From positions 1 through 49,943 of the forward strand of contig JAPLAJ010000119.1 of assembly GCA_026393335.1 (NCBI GenBank): 49,943 bases of DNA, given 5' to 3'. Below, in pieces: positions 24,999 to 33,584 of the stretch (its first letter is position 1; every line of letters starts with the position of its first letter). A program made the translations under genes and the position numbers. The notes beneath the pieces were generated by a model. The model ran no database searches and was not told where the DNA came from. It saw only the letters and a list, made by a program, of their open reading frames with translations. Source of the stretch: Rhodoluna sp. (GTDB taxonomy: Bacteria > Actinomycetota > Actinomycetes > Actinomycetales > Microbacteriaceae).

Positions 24999-25868
24999 TT
25001 GAACGAGACTTCTAATATCTTCAGCGGCCGAGTGTTGATTATTGCTCTGGACGGTTGGACAGACGCTGGTATGGCTTCTACTGGAGCAGTATCTTATATA
25101 AAAGAGAAACTTTCATCCGAATTGCTGCTGGCTTTAGATGACCAGGATTACTTCGATTTGCTAAGACAAAGACCAATTATTGTTCTTGACGAGCATGGGG
25201 AACGCGATTTCATTTGGCCAAGTATTGAACTCTTTGGGCCAGGACCGAAGTCCGAGGTTCAACAAAAAGATCTAAGCCTTTACTTTCTAACGGGACAAGA
25301 ACCTGCTTTGCAGTGGCAATTCCTCATCACCGAGCTCTTAGAGATTATTGAGGACAGGGACATTCAGTCAGTAATCATGTTGGGCTCTCTCGCCGCTGAA
25401 ACTCCACATTCAAGACAAATCAAGATTTATAAGAACAGTCAAACTGCTTCAGTTAGAAATGCACTGGGAATTGAAAGAAGTAACTATGACGGTCGAGCAG
25501 GATTTATCTCTGTCCTTGGTCACGCCATAGAAAAAGCAGGCATTCCTACTATCTCTATATGGGCTCAGGTCCCCCACTATGTGGCATCGATGCCTTCGCC
25601 TAAAGCAGCTCTAGCTCTAGTCAATGATTTAGAAATCATGCTTGGCTTCACAGTGGATCACAAAGAGATACTTGAATCTGCTTTTGAATGGGAAAGATCG
25701 GTAGACACTTTTGCCGAAGGTGATGAGGATCTACTCAATTACATTGCTGGCTTAGAGCGTAGTCGTGACGAAGCTGAGGCTGAGGAAATGACCACAGACC
25801 AATTGGCTTTAGAGTTTGAAAAGTTCTTGAGACAGAACGAAGGTGAAGCTGGTCCGCCACAGAGCTAA
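24999..25868 (+). CDS. PAC2 family protein
   Basis: A 289-residue protein of the PAC2 superfamily, related to eukaryotic proteasome assembly chaperone 2; its bacterial function is not established. Recognisable segments are LIIALDGWTDAGMAS near the N-terminus, VIMLGSLAAETPHSR in the middle and SIWAQVPHYVAS. The acidic C-terminus (about 250-289) looks helical. Start is TTG at 24999, since a stop codon lies immediately upstream in frame. It is divergent from the HAD gene and converges with uppP with a 4-bp overlap of the stop codons. The family is often near Pup-proteasome genes in Actinobacteria. Confidence 0.85.
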   Translation: MNETSNIFSGRVLIIALDGWTDAGMASTGAVSYIKEKLSSELLLALDDQDYFDLLRQRPIIVLDEHGERDFIWPSIELFGPGPKSEVQQKDLSLYFLTGQEPALQWQFLITELLEIIEDRDIQSVIMLGSLAAETPHSRQIKIYKNSQTASVRNALGIERSNYDGRAGFISVLGHAIEKAGIPTISIWAQVPHYVASMPSPKAALALVNDLEIMLGFTVDHKEILESAFEWERSVDTFAEGDEDLLNYIAGLERSRDEAEAEEMTTDQLALEFEKFLRQNEGEAGPPQS

Positions 25869-26704
25869 GCAGTAATCCAACCATTACTCAGCATCACTAG
25901 CAGGGCGATTCCGACTACCAAGCGCCAGATCACAAAAGGCATAAATGAACCTTTGTTCAAATACTTTAGTAATCCAGCGATAACAACGTATCCGACAATA
26001 AACGATGTAACTGTGGCGATGATTGTTCCAGTTAAAGTCTCTGAGTCCAGATACTGATAACTGTCTTTGAACTCAATAAGTCCACTGGCTAGTACCGCAG
26101 GTATTCCAATCAAGAAGCTAAATCTTGCAGCAGCTGCTCTGGTGAACCCAGCGAAAAGACCAAAGCTGATGCTGGCTCCTGATCTTGAAATGCCAGGAAT
26201 AACAGCGAGAGCTTGGCTAAGCCCAAAACCTAGAGCTGTATTGAAGTTCATTTCCTTCACAAGCTTCTCTTTGCGACCGTATTTGTCAGCTAAGTACAAA
26301 ATCATGGCAAACAAGATCATGGTGAATGCCACGACCCAAAGTGTTCGAACTGTCTCTTGGATGAAAGTTCTTAACATGAACCCGATGACACCAACAGGGA
26401 TTGAGGCAAGTATGACTAGCCAGGCCATCTTGTAATCGGCATTATCGCGAGCCTTTGAGTTGAATAATCCCTTGAACCAGGCACCTAAAAGTCTTGAGAT
26501 ATCTTTAGCAAAATAAATCAAAACTGCGGCTTCGGTGCCTAGTTGGATTGTTGCTATAAATGCAGTAGTTGCTGAGTTCTTGTCAGAGAGACCTTTGACT
26601 TGCATCAACTCAGAAAAGATCTGAACGTGGGCACTAGATGAAACAGGTAGGAACTCTGTAAGACCTTGGATAAGCCCAAGAATTATTGCTTCAAATAAAC
26701 TCAT
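25865..26704 (-). CDS. uppP: Undecaprenyl-diphosphatase
   Basis: A 279-residue membrane enzyme (about eight helices) that dephosphorylates undecaprenyl diphosphate to recycle the lipid carrier for peptidoglycan and other wall polymers. Both family motifs are present: GLIQGLTEFLPVSSSAHV near the N-terminus, with the catalytic Glu and Ser cluster, and PGISRSGASISFGLFAG in the second half with the key Arg. It overlaps the 72-residue gene upstream by 4 bp. Confidence 0.95.
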   Translation of the reverse strand: MSLFEAIILGLIQGLTEFLPVSSSAHVQIFSELMQVKGLSDKNSATTAFIATIQLGTEAAVLIYFAKDISRLLGAWFKGLFNSKARDNADYKMAWLVILASIPVGVIGFMLRTFIQETVRTLWVVAFTMILFAMILYLADKYGRKEKLVKEMNFNTALGFGLSQALAVIPGISRSGASISFGLFAGFTRAAAARFSFLIGIPAVLASGLIEFKDSYQYLDSETLTGTIIATVTSFIVGYVVIAGLLKYLNKGSFMPFVIWRLVVGIALLVMLSNGWITA

Positions 26705-26919
26705 GACCAGTCGTCGTCATCTTCTGCTAACTCCATAGGAAGAATCTCGCCGAACTGATCTGAAACAGCTTCTTCATAATCTAAAAACGCGGTCTTTAAA
26801 TGCTCATATGTTGCCACCACGGCCGGGTCATCGCTACCTCGACCTGAAGACATCGCTTCATAATGTCTTTCTAAGGCAGCCACCAAACTGTTTAGAGTGT
26901 TGCGTGCGTCTTGAGCCAT
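26701..26919 (-). CDS. Small acidic protein, conserved-looking, unknown
   Basis: A 72-residue acidic protein with a predicted helical body (ARNTLNSLVAALERHYEAMS and VATYEHLKTAFLDYEEAVSD) and an acidic C-terminus ending EDDDDWS. No signal peptide, membrane segment or known domain is seen. The ATG overlaps nothing upstream, while its stop overlaps the uppP start (4 bp), so it is probably translated together with uppP. Family not recognised. Confidence 0.7.
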   Translation of the reverse strand: MAQDARNTLNSLVAALERHYEAMSSGRGSDDPAVVATYEHLKTAFLDYEEAVSDQFGEILPMELAEDDDDWS

Positions 26920-27032
26920 AAGTCAAAACTACTCCTGGTTTAGATAAATGTGAGTAAATACCAGCCAAAGAGTTTTCAGGTATTCGTAGTAACATTTAGA
27001 ACTGGTGCTTAGAGATAGGCAGCAAACCTTAG

Positions 27033-27115
27033 GTCCGGGTGGCGAAATGGTAGACGCGCTAGCTTGAGGTGCTAGTCCTCGCAAGGGGGTAGGGGTTCAA
27101 GTCCCCTTTCGGACA
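27033..27115 (+). tRNA. tRNA-Leu(GAG)
   Basis: The 83-nt cloverleaf folds well. GTCCGGG pairs with TTCGGAC in the acceptor stem (two G-U pairs), CTAGC pairs with GCTAG around the loop TTGAGGT, giving anticodon GAG, and AGGGG pairs with CCCCT around TTCAAGT. A long variable arm marks it as class II, as expected for leucine. The 3' CCA is not encoded. It reads CUC and CUU codons. Confidence 0.95.
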
Positions 27116-27135
27116 CGTAGTTTGAGACAGCTACT

Positions 27136-27167
27136 ACAGAGCCTCGGTGAATACATCGGGGCTCTGT
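27136..27167 (+). terminator. Hairpin terminator after tRNA-Leu
   Basis: ACAGAGCCTCGGT pairs with ATCGGGGCTCTGT (13 bp, two G-T pairs) around a 6-nt loop, 20 nt after the tRNA. The following TTCAATTCC is only moderately T-rich. Together with the tRNA this accounts for most of the 26920-27232 stretch; nothing else recognisable is seen there. Confidence 0.6.
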
Positions 27168-27232
27168 TCAATTCCTAAACAAATCTACAAAGTTACTGAA
27201 TGTTTATTCCCTAAGCCACTTCAGGTGAGATA

Positions 27233-28072
27233 ATGAAGATAACAAGTGAAATCTGGATGGTCATCATGCGTATATTTCGAGTTCTGACAGTATTCGGCCT
27301 TCTGCTAGGTCTAACTTCTAGCGGCGTGGCACAGGCCACAACTCCCCCTGGTCGCTACGTCTCTCTGCTGATCCAAGACACAGGTGGCTTCACCCTCCAA
27401 GAGTACGCTTTCTCAAGAACCCCAACAGTTTTGTATAGCGATGGCCTTTTGATTGTTCCGGTTAAAGTACACACTATGCAGTATCCAGGTCAATTTGTGA
27501 ATGCTTTCTTACAAAAACGAGAGCCAGCTGCGGTTCCTAGAATCTTAGATGCAGCAAGAAAAGTTAATCTGATGGATCCTAAATTCGATTGGGGCATGCC
27601 TTGGATAGTTGATGTTAGCGACACAACATTTGTTACCCAGATATCCGCAAAAGCACCTCAAACCAGGTTTTCGATCTATGCGCTTGGATATGACCAAGAT
27701 GTGCAACCTAAGTCAAAACTTGATGCACGCAAGGCAGCTTCAAAGTTTAGAGATAAGGTCGAATCATTCAGCTCTGAGTTGATGTGGACAAAATCCAGAC
27801 CTACTGTTTGGAAGCCAACAAAGTGGCTATACATGGCATCCGAAGCCACCCCAGATACATCAGTTACAAAGATTTACAAGTGGATCGGTTCAAAGCCGCT
27901 GCAATGGACTCAATACTGTATGGAAATGACTGCTGCTGAGAACATAAAATTCAATTCACTGCTTCCTAAGTTGAATTCTGCATCAAGATTCAGCTCAAAC
28001 GGTAAGACATGGAGACTTACCGTGCGACCGGTATATCCGCACGAAACAGGTTGTCAGTCACTAATCAGATAG
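27233..28072 (+). CDS. Secreted protein of unknown function
   Basis: A 279-residue protein with an N-terminal Sec-type signal peptide; cleavage is likely after VAQA, about residue 35. The mature part is Trp- and Tyr-rich with a beta-strand pattern and two cysteines (YCMEM and TGCQS near the C-terminus) that could form a disulfide outside the cell. No domain was recognised. ATG at 27233 has AGGTGAG upstream; ATG codons at 27257 and 27266 would shorten the signal peptide to a more usual length. The sirtuin gene starts 23 nt later on the same strand, so the two may be co-transcribed. Confidence 0.75.
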   Translation: MKITSEIWMVIMRIFRVLTVFGLLLGLTSSGVAQATTPPGRYVSLLIQDTGGFTLQEYAFSRTPTVLYSDGLLIVPVKVHTMQYPGQFVNAFLQKREPAAVPRILDAARKVNLMDPKFDWGMPWIVDVSDTTFVTQISAKAPQTRFSIYALGYDQDVQPKSKLDARKAASKFRDKVESFSSELMWTKSRPTVWKPTKWLYMASEATPDTSVTKIYKWIGSKPLQWTQYCMEMTAAENIKFNSLLPKLNSASRFSSNGKTWRLTVRPVYPHETGCQSLIR

Positions 28073-28095
28073 TTCAAGTTGTAAACTGCTCCATA

Positions 28096-28938
28096 ATGTC
28101 CAATGTTGAAAATCCAAATATTTCAGAGGCCGCTCACTATTCCCTCGAGGTGGCCCGTGAGCGCATTGCTGGCAAAAAACTCTTTGTTCTAACTGGAGCT
28201 GGCCTCAGCACAGATTCTGGAATACCTGACTATCGAGGTCAAGGTCGGGTAGCTAGACACCCGATGACTTATGACACCTTCATAGGCTCATTCGAAGCCC
28301 AGCAAAGATACTGGGCTAGAAGTTTTGTCGGCTGGTCACGAATAGCCTCGGCTTCCCCAAACCCTGGACACTTGGCTTTATCTAAGGCAGAAGAACAAGG
28401 AAAAATCTCCGCGCTTGTGACACAAAACGTAGATGGCTTACATCAAGCAGCTGGCAGTAAAGCTGTGATTGATTTGCACGGCAGGCTCGATCAAGTTATC
28501 TGCATGGGCTGTCGGAATTCCATCTCAAGAATTGAGATGGATGATTTGCTACAAAAGCTCAACCCAGCATTAGTAAAAGATGAACAGGTTGAATTCACTC
28601 CAGATGGCGATGCAGATGTTCAAGGAACAGAGAATTTCATCGTGCCTAGTTGTGCTAAGTGCAACGGAGTCTATAAGCCGGATGTTGTTTTCTTTGGTGA
28701 ATCTGTTCCTGTGCAACGAGTTGAGCAAGCTTTAGCAAAACTTGCAGAATCTGATGTACTCCTGGTAGCAGGAACATCACTGACTGTGAACTCCGGATAC
28801 CGTTTTGCTAAACAAGCAGTGAAGTCCCAAAAGTCCATCGTCATTGTCAACATAGGTCCTACCAGAGCCGATGCTCTAGCAAATGTAAAAATCGAAGCCA
28901 GCACTTCGCTGGCTCTAGAAAGGCTCTTAGTTGACTGA
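28096..28938 (+). CDS. Sir2-family NAD-dependent deacylase
   Basis: A 280-residue sirtuin that would remove acyl groups from protein lysines using NAD. Motifs: GAGLSTDSGIPDYRG (from G34), TQNVDGLH (about 109-116), catalytic H128 (DLHGRL), and a zinc site made by C136, C139, C186 and C189. An insertion of about 40 residues separates the two zinc cysteine pairs. The motif set resembles the SIRT4-like class II. ATG at 28096 is chosen, because the longer frame from 28009 runs into the upstream gene and its extra residues are not sirtuin-like. It overlaps the histidine phosphatase gene by 8 bp. Confidence 0.92.
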   Translation: MSNVENPNISEAAHYSLEVARERIAGKKLFVLTGAGLSTDSGIPDYRGQGRVARHPMTYDTFIGSFEAQQRYWARSFVGWSRIASASPNPGHLALSKAEEQGKISALVTQNVDGLHQAAGSKAVIDLHGRLDQVICMGCRNSISRIEMDDLLQKLNPALVKDEQVEFTPDGDADVQGTENFIVPSCAKCNGVYKPDVVFFGESVPVQRVEQALAKLAESDVLLVAGTSLTVNSGYRFAKQAVKSQKSIVIVNIGPTRADALANVKIEASTSLALERLLVD

Positions 28939-29509
28939 AACTACTCTTGGCTTGCTTCGTCACGGCCAAACTGACTGGAACATAGATCTAAGGCTGCAGG
29001 GTTCAACGGATATTCCTCTGAATGAAACTGGCAAAGCTCAGGCACTAACAGCAGCAGCGCATCTACACCCAGAGAATTGGGATGTGATCATCACTTCTCC
29101 CCTTTCAAGAGCTAGAGACACTGCAGCTATTGTGGCGCAATCACTCGGAATGCAGGTTGTCATTGTTCCTGAACTAATTGAACGTTCCTTTGGCACAGCA
29201 GAGGGAATGGACCATGCTTCTTGGCGCAAGCTCTATGAAAGCCATGTTCCAATCGAAGGACTGGAATCTTTAGAAGATCTAAAGGCTAGAACTTTGCTGC
29301 TACTTGACCTGATAGCAAATGAATACTCAGGACAGAGAGTATTGGCCGTATCTCATGGAGCTTTTATTAGAAAAGTTCTAAATATCGTTAGCGAGGGTGA
29401 ACTCCCTCGCGAAGGTGAACGTCTCAGCAATGCTTCGTTGAACAGATTCATGCATGCTGATGGAATTTGGACGATAAGTGATTACCGTCCGGAATCTCTA
29501 GGAATCTAA
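28931..29509 (+). CDS. Histidine phosphatase family protein
   Basis: A 192-residue member of the phosphoglycerate mutase-like phosphatases. LLRHGQTDWN contains the phosphohistidine H11; ITSPLSRARDTA and ERSFGTAEGMD supply a second arginine and the acid; AVSHGAFIR holds the second catalytic histidine. It is not specifically a glycolytic mutase or CobC by any feature I can see. The start is TTG at 28931, inside the sirtuin gene (8-bp overlap), implying coupled translation. It ends by overlapping the convergent glycosyltransferase by 12 bp. Confidence 0.9.
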   Translation: MTETTLGLLRHGQTDWNIDLRLQGSTDIPLNETGKAQALTAAAHLHPENWDVIITSPLSRARDTAAIVAQSLGMQVVIVPELIERSFGTAEGMDHASWRKLYESHVPIEGLESLEDLKARTLLLLDLIANEYSGQRVLAVSHGAFIRKVLNIVSEGELPREGERLSNASLNRFMHADGIWTISDYRPESLGI

Positions 29510-30571
29510 TTCAGCAAACTGTGCAAGCAGAGCTTCAGCTGATTTGTTCCAATCGAACTGGTTGGCCTGAGTGATTGATTTCTTTGAAGCTGAAAGCCAG
29601 CTAGCTTGATCTTCTAAACTCTTCACAGCCTTAGCAAACTCTTCTGGAGAGTCAGGATTGAAGTAAGTTCCTGCACTTGAGGCCACCTCAGAGAAAATGT
29701 CCAAGTTAGAGACAACCACTGGAGTGCCAAGCTGCATAGCCTCAACTAGTGGGATTCCGAAACCTTCATCTTTGCTTGCTGAGACTAGTGCGAAAGCAGA
29801 TGACAGAAGGTCTTTGTATTCCTGATCCGAAACGCCTTCATGTAGAACCAAGTCAACTTCAAGGCTTTTAGCCAGTGCTTGAAGTTGAGCCTTTCTAGAC
29901 GAAGAGATCTTACTTAGAAAGTGCAATCTGTAGCCAGGAAGCAGTGCTGCGCCTTTAACTAGGGTTTCGACATTCTTGTAGGGCATGAAAGATCCTATGT
30001 AAATCAAATCCTTGGATGCAGGGAAAGTTCTTGGTTCAACAACCGTGTGCTTATCCGGAGCGTTGTATACAACGGCAACAGGCTTGGTAGCTAGACGATG
30101 CTTTTTAATCAACTGCATTGTTGTTTTCGAGACGGTAGCAATTGCGTCTGCTCTGTTTAGGAGCCAGCGTTGTGGTTGGTAACTCAGGTGATATAAGCGC
30201 CACACTCCCCTGATAAGCAGATTGAGATCCTGAGGAGGTTTGCGATGCCGGTAATAAATCAAGTCGTGCAAGGTCAGTATGAGTTTGTACTTGCGACCAA
30301 AGCTGCCCATGACTTGCATTGGTGAGAATACGTGAGTTACTCCAAGCAGGTTTAGTTTCTTAGCCACGAAAAACTCTGTGATTGATTGAGGGTTGTTTAG
30401 CACAACATACTCAACATCTTTGGGAAGAGAATCTAATTGTCGAAGGTCATGGACTATTGCTACTACCTTGACCTTGTCTGCTAGCGCTTTGAATAGTTCT
30501 GCACTGAATCTACTGATTCCATCGGGGCGGTCAATCCTGATGAACCTGGCATCAAAATGCAGAGTTTTCAT
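29498..30571 (-). CDS. Glycosyltransferase family 4 protein
   Basis: A 357-residue GT-B glycosyltransferase. The C-terminal nucleotide-sugar domain shows IYIGSFMPYKNVETLVKG and the ASKDEGFGIPLVEAM EX7E motif. The N-terminal domain includes LTLHDLIYYRHRKPP. It most resembles mannosyltransferase-like GT4 enzymes that use NDP-sugars for envelope glycans, but the acceptor is unknown. It starts 2 nt after the alpha/beta hydrolase stop, so the two form an operon. Confidence 0.9.
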   Translation of the reverse strand: MKTLHFDARFIRIDRPDGISRFSAELFKALADKVKVVAIVHDLRQLDSLPKDVEYVVLNNPQSITEFFVAKKLNLLGVTHVFSPMQVMGSFGRKYKLILTLHDLIYYRHRKPPQDLNLLIRGVWRLYHLSYQPQRWLLNRADAIATVSKTTMQLIKKHRLATKPVAVVYNAPDKHTVVEPRTFPASKDLIYIGSFMPYKNVETLVKGAALLPGYRLHFLSKISSSRKAQLQALAKSLEVDLVLHEGVSDQEYKDLLSSAFALVSASKDEGFGIPLVEAMQLGTPVVVSNLDIFSEVASSAGTYFNPDSPEEFAKAVKSLEDQASWLSASKKSITQANQFDWNKSAEALLAQFAELDS

Positions 30572-30573
30572 TG

Positions 30574-31470
30574 TTAGCGCAACTTCGCTAAGAAGCCATT
30601 CATAACATCTACCGCCTCTTGAGCAGCCTCATAGTGAACCAAATGTCCGCAACCTTTGATTTCATAAACTTCTGCATTTGCCATTGATTTAGCTAGTTCA
30701 ACAACAGTGTAGACAGGAGTGATCTCATCTTGGTCGGCAGCAATCATTAAAACTGGCTTAGTAATCTTCTTGACATACGGTGTGACCACATTTTTGATAG
30801 AGGCAACATAGCTTTCCCAGTTGACTTGGGGGTTAGCGAAACTATTGAAGTGTTTGCGATGGACCTGCTTGATCCACTTTCTAAGTTCTTTATTCTTTGA
30901 CTTCGTCGTGAAAGCTGACATCGAATCAACTAACAGGTATGTCTTTGCCATTCGCATTCCGATGTTCTCTGGCACTACGTGAGCGACCCAGTAGTAGAAC
31001 TTAACGAACTCGAGCAAGAACTTTGAGATTCCTCCAACTTTTCCCCCACCCACAGGGTTTACCAGAATCACACTTTCAAATAGATCATGCTCAGCTTCGC
31101 ATGAGCTAATTATTAGAGTCCCAAAGGAGTGCCCAACACCTATGGGTTGAACGAGGCTGATTCCCTTCAAGAATTTGTATAACCATTGAGTGTATGCATC
31201 TAGGTTGTGCACACTCTTTAGCGGCTCTGACTCTCCAAAACCAGGTAAGTCGGGAACATAGACGTTATAGTCGGTGAATCCCCCAGCAAAGGCTTCCAAG
31301 CCATGGTGATCGCCTCGGTAACCGTGAACAAGGACTAGGTTCTTGGCTTTGTCTGGCGAAACCGTAGTTGCTGGGTATAGCCAATAACTCGTGAGCGCTG
31401 AGCCTACGGACACACTCTTAGCCACTGCTCTAGTTTGAGCATCAGCCATTAATTGCGCGGACGTTTTCAT
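30574..31470 (-). CDS. Alpha/beta hydrolase
   Basis: A serine hydrolase-fold protein of about 298 residues. The oxyanion-side HGYRGDHHG motif, the nucleophile elbow GHSFGT, an acid (ADQDEIT) and the final histidine (GCGHLVH) make a complete triad. No signal peptide is seen. The substrate is not inferable. ATG at 31470 is preferred because TAGAAT at 31503-31508 (minus strand) looks like its -10 box; a TTG at 31503 would add eleven residues and overlap that box. It is upstream of, and coupled with, the glycosyltransferase gene. Confidence 0.88.
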   Translation of the reverse strand: MKTSAQLMADAQTRAVAKSVSVGSALTSYWLYPATTVSPDKAKNLVLVHGYRGDHHGLEAFAGGFTDYNVYVPDLPGFGESEPLKSVHNLDAYTQWLYKFLKGISLVQPIGVGHSFGTLIISSCEAEHDLFESVILVNPVGGGKVGGISKFLLEFVKFYYWVAHVVPENIGMRMAKTYLLVDSMSAFTTKSKNKELRKWIKQVHRKHFNSFANPQVNWESYVASIKNVVTPYVKKITKPVLMIAADQDEITPVYTVVELAKSMANAEVYEIKGCGHLVHYEAAQEAVDVMNGFLAKLR

Positions 31471-31561
31471 TCTCTGTTTTCCATACCTAAATCTCTCTAC
31501 CAATTCTACCTAGCCCTTTAGAAGACATAGAACTGCTCGCCTAGCGGGCAATGTCTGAGTT

Positions 31562-31580
31562 GCCAAGTAGTCTTTTGCTG
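31562..31580 (+). promoter_or_regulatory. -10 element for a probable leaderless exonuclease transcript
   Basis: TAGTCT at 31568-31573 ends 6 nt before the GTG at 31580, with no ribosome site between. The spacing matches that at the dipeptidase gene and fits leaderless transcription. Confidence 0.4.
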
Positions 31581-32314
31581 TGAATGACTCAACGAACAAA
31601 CCGCAACTTCCTGACTGGCTAGGTACTATCGCTGTATTTGATACAGAGACAACCGGCTTGAATCTTTCCCAAGATCGAATTGTTACCGCAGCTCTGCACC
31701 GTATGAACTCAAACGGCGAGATTCTGCCAGGCGGCTATGACTGGGTGTTGAATCCAGGCATTCCGATTCCTGAGATAGCAAGCAAGGTTCACGGCTTCTA
31801 CGACAAGCACGTCCAATCTGCGATGCCAGCATCTGTCGGTGTGCCAGAGATAGTAAATGCGATTGCCGCCTGCTTTGCAGAAGGTATACCTGTGTTGGCC
31901 TACAACGCAGCATACGATTTTACGATTCTTCACTACGAGGCTCTTCGTAATAATGTTGCTCCGCTCACCTTTGGCACAGTTATCGATCCGCTTGTTATTG
32001 ATAAAACAATCGATAAGTACCGCAAGGGCAAGAGAAACCTAGTCTCAGCAGCAGAGCGTTACCAAGTTGAGCTGCTTGCAGCTCACACAGCAAAAGATGA
32101 CGCTGTAGCTGCAGGTCACGTTGGCTTGGCAATGTTGAGGTATTTCTCTGCCCAAGAGAAACCTGTTGTGCCTTTCCCAGATTCAGCACAAAGCCTTCAC
32201 GATCAACAGGCTAAATGGGCGGATGAAATTGAAGCTAGTTATGCCAAGTGGCGTCAAACGGATGTGCCTGACTACAAACCGGTGTTTGGCTGGCCGGTCA
32301 AGAACCTTAGTTAA
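31580..32314 (+). CDS. DnaQ-like 3'-5' exonuclease
   Basis: A 244-residue DEDD-family exonuclease. ExoI is FDTETTGL (D and E), ExoII is YNAAYDFTIL (D), and ExoIII is HTAKDDAVAAG (H and D). It is a stand-alone proofreading-type domain; it may act in repair or RNA processing. The C-terminal tail (about 180-244) carries no known domain. The start is GTG at 31580. Terminator follows directly. Confidence 0.9.
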   Translation: MNDSTNKPQLPDWLGTIAVFDTETTGLNLSQDRIVTAALHRMNSNGEILPGGYDWVLNPGIPIPEIASKVHGFYDKHVQSAMPASVGVPEIVNAIAACFAEGIPVLAYNAAYDFTILHYEALRNNVAPLTFGTVIDPLVIDKTIDKYRKGKRNLVSAAERYQVELLAAHTAKDDAVAAGHVGLAMLRYFSAQEKPVVPFPDSAQSLHDQQAKWADEIEASYAKWRQTDVPDYKPVFGWPVKNLS

Positions 32315-32318
32315 AGAA

Positions 32319-32345
32319 AAAATGGACCTCGATGAGGTCCATTTT
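32319..32345. terminator. Bidirectional terminator between exonuclease and rpmE2
   Basis: AAAATGGACCTC pairs perfectly with GAGGTCCATTTT around a 3-nt loop, with T runs on both strands. It separates two convergent genes. Confidence 0.85.
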
Positions 32346-32359
32346 CATTTGGAATCAGA

Positions 32360-32617
32360 TTAGTTCTGAGTACCGAAGTTCTTGTATCTAGCGTTGAAGC
32401 GCTCAACACGACCTGCTGAGTCCATGATTCTCTGCTTACCTGTGTAGAACGGGTGAGACTCTGAAGAGATTTCAACGTCGAATACTGGGTAAGAGTTGCC
32501 ATCTTCCCATTCAATTGTCTTGTTGCTGGTGACAGTTGAGCGGGTAAGGAACGCAACACCTGATGCTAGGTCACGGAATACGACGGTCTCGTACTTTGGG
32601 TGGATATCAGCCTTCAT
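32360..32617 (-). CDS. rpmE2: 50S ribosomal protein L31 type B
   Basis: An 85-residue L31 paralogue. It begins with MKADIHPKYETVVFRDL and lacks the CxxC zinc pairs of type A L31; there is no cysteine at all. It includes the type B segment PVFDVEISSESHPFYTGKQ. In several bacteria type B replaces the zinc-containing form when zinc is scarce. ATG has GAAAGAG upstream. It appears to be a single-gene unit with a terminator. Confidence 0.95.
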   Translation of the reverse strand: MKADIHPKYETVVFRDLASGVAFLTRSTVTSNKTIEWEDGNSYPVFDVEISSESHPFYTGKQRIMDSAGRVERFNARYKNFGTQN

Positions 32618-32703
32618 AAGAAAACTCTTTCAATTCAAAAGGGATGTAGTGCACTTTGGCACTTGGATAAGACTACACCAAATACTAGGAGTTTTGCCAG
32701 TAG

Positions 32704-33486
32704 CTACTTTGCCCGAACTGCGAATCTGCCGCCTTGAAAGGCCACTTCAAGGGGTAATCCATAGGCTTCACTTAGTTTTTCGGTGGTCAAAGTGTGATTT
32801 ATTGGACCGCTTGCGATTATTCTCCCCTGGTTTAGAACCAATGCGTGGGTGAAACCTGCTGGGATCTCCTCAAGGTGATGGGTGACCATAATGATGGCTG
32901 GAGCAGCTGGGTGGGAAGCATATCCGCTGAGAATCTTGATGGTGGACTCACGTGCACCGATGTCGAGGCTAGCTACCGGTTCATCGAGAAGCAAAAGCTC
33001 TGGATCTGGCATCACAGCTCGTGCAATCTGAACTCTTTTGCGTTCACCATCACTTAGTGTTCCAAAAGGTCGGTCAGAGTACTCACTGAGGTGCCATTCG
33101 GTTAGCACTCTCCTAGCTCTTCGTTCGTCGACATCTTCATACATTTCCTTAAATCTGCCGGTTACAGCATAAGAAGCAGTCATCACAGCATCTAGAACTG
33201 TTTCTGAGTTGGGTATCCGACTGGCAATTGCGGTGGAAGCAAAGCCCACTCGGGTGCGAAGTTCAAATACATTGATCTCCCCTAAGGCCTCACCTAGCAC
33301 TCTTGCTGTTCCTGTGCTTGGCTGTAACTGCGCGGCTGCAATCTTGAGCAATGTGGTCTTGCCAGCTCCGTTAGGGCCGACAATTACCCAGCGTTCGTTG
33401 TCTTGGACAGTCCAGTTGATTCCATCCAGGATTGTCTTACCTGAGCGTTGAACACTGACGTTGTTGAGAGCTAGGACTTCATTCAT
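32704..33486 (-). CDS. ABC transporter ATP-binding protein, stand-alone
   Basis: A 260-residue ATPase. Walker A is GPNGAGKTT (about 37-45), the signature motif is LSDGERKRVQ (144-153), Walker B is LLLLDEP (164-170) and the switch histidine is in VTHHLEE. There is no membrane domain, nor any permease gene next to it. The sequence resembles the YlmA/ModF-like group of single ATPases. Its role is unknown. Divergent from serB across about 98 bp. Confidence 0.88.
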   Translation of the reverse strand: MNEVLALNNVSVQRSGKTILDGINWTVQDNERWVIVGPNGAGKTTLLKIAAAQLQPSTGTARVLGEALGEINVFELRTRVGFASTAIASRIPNSETVLDAVMTASYAVTGRFKEMYEDVDERRARRVLTEWHLSEYSDRPFGTLSDGERKRVQIARAVMPDPELLLLDEPVASLDIGARESTIKILSGYASHPAAPAIIMVTHHLEEIPAGFTHALVLNQGRIIASGPINHTLTTEKLSEAYGLPLEVAFQGGRFAVRAK

Positions 33487-33584
33487 ATGATTTCAGCCTA
33501 GGCTATGCATAATTTATGACATCAAAAGACACACACAGCGCTGCTGAGGGCTAGGTTCGAGATTTTAGGCATTAAGGTTTGTTT

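Noticed and set aside
28009..28095. Upstream sirtuin start
   Set aside because: It overlaps the preceding gene and the extra residues do not match sirtuin N-termini; ATG at 28096 is better.
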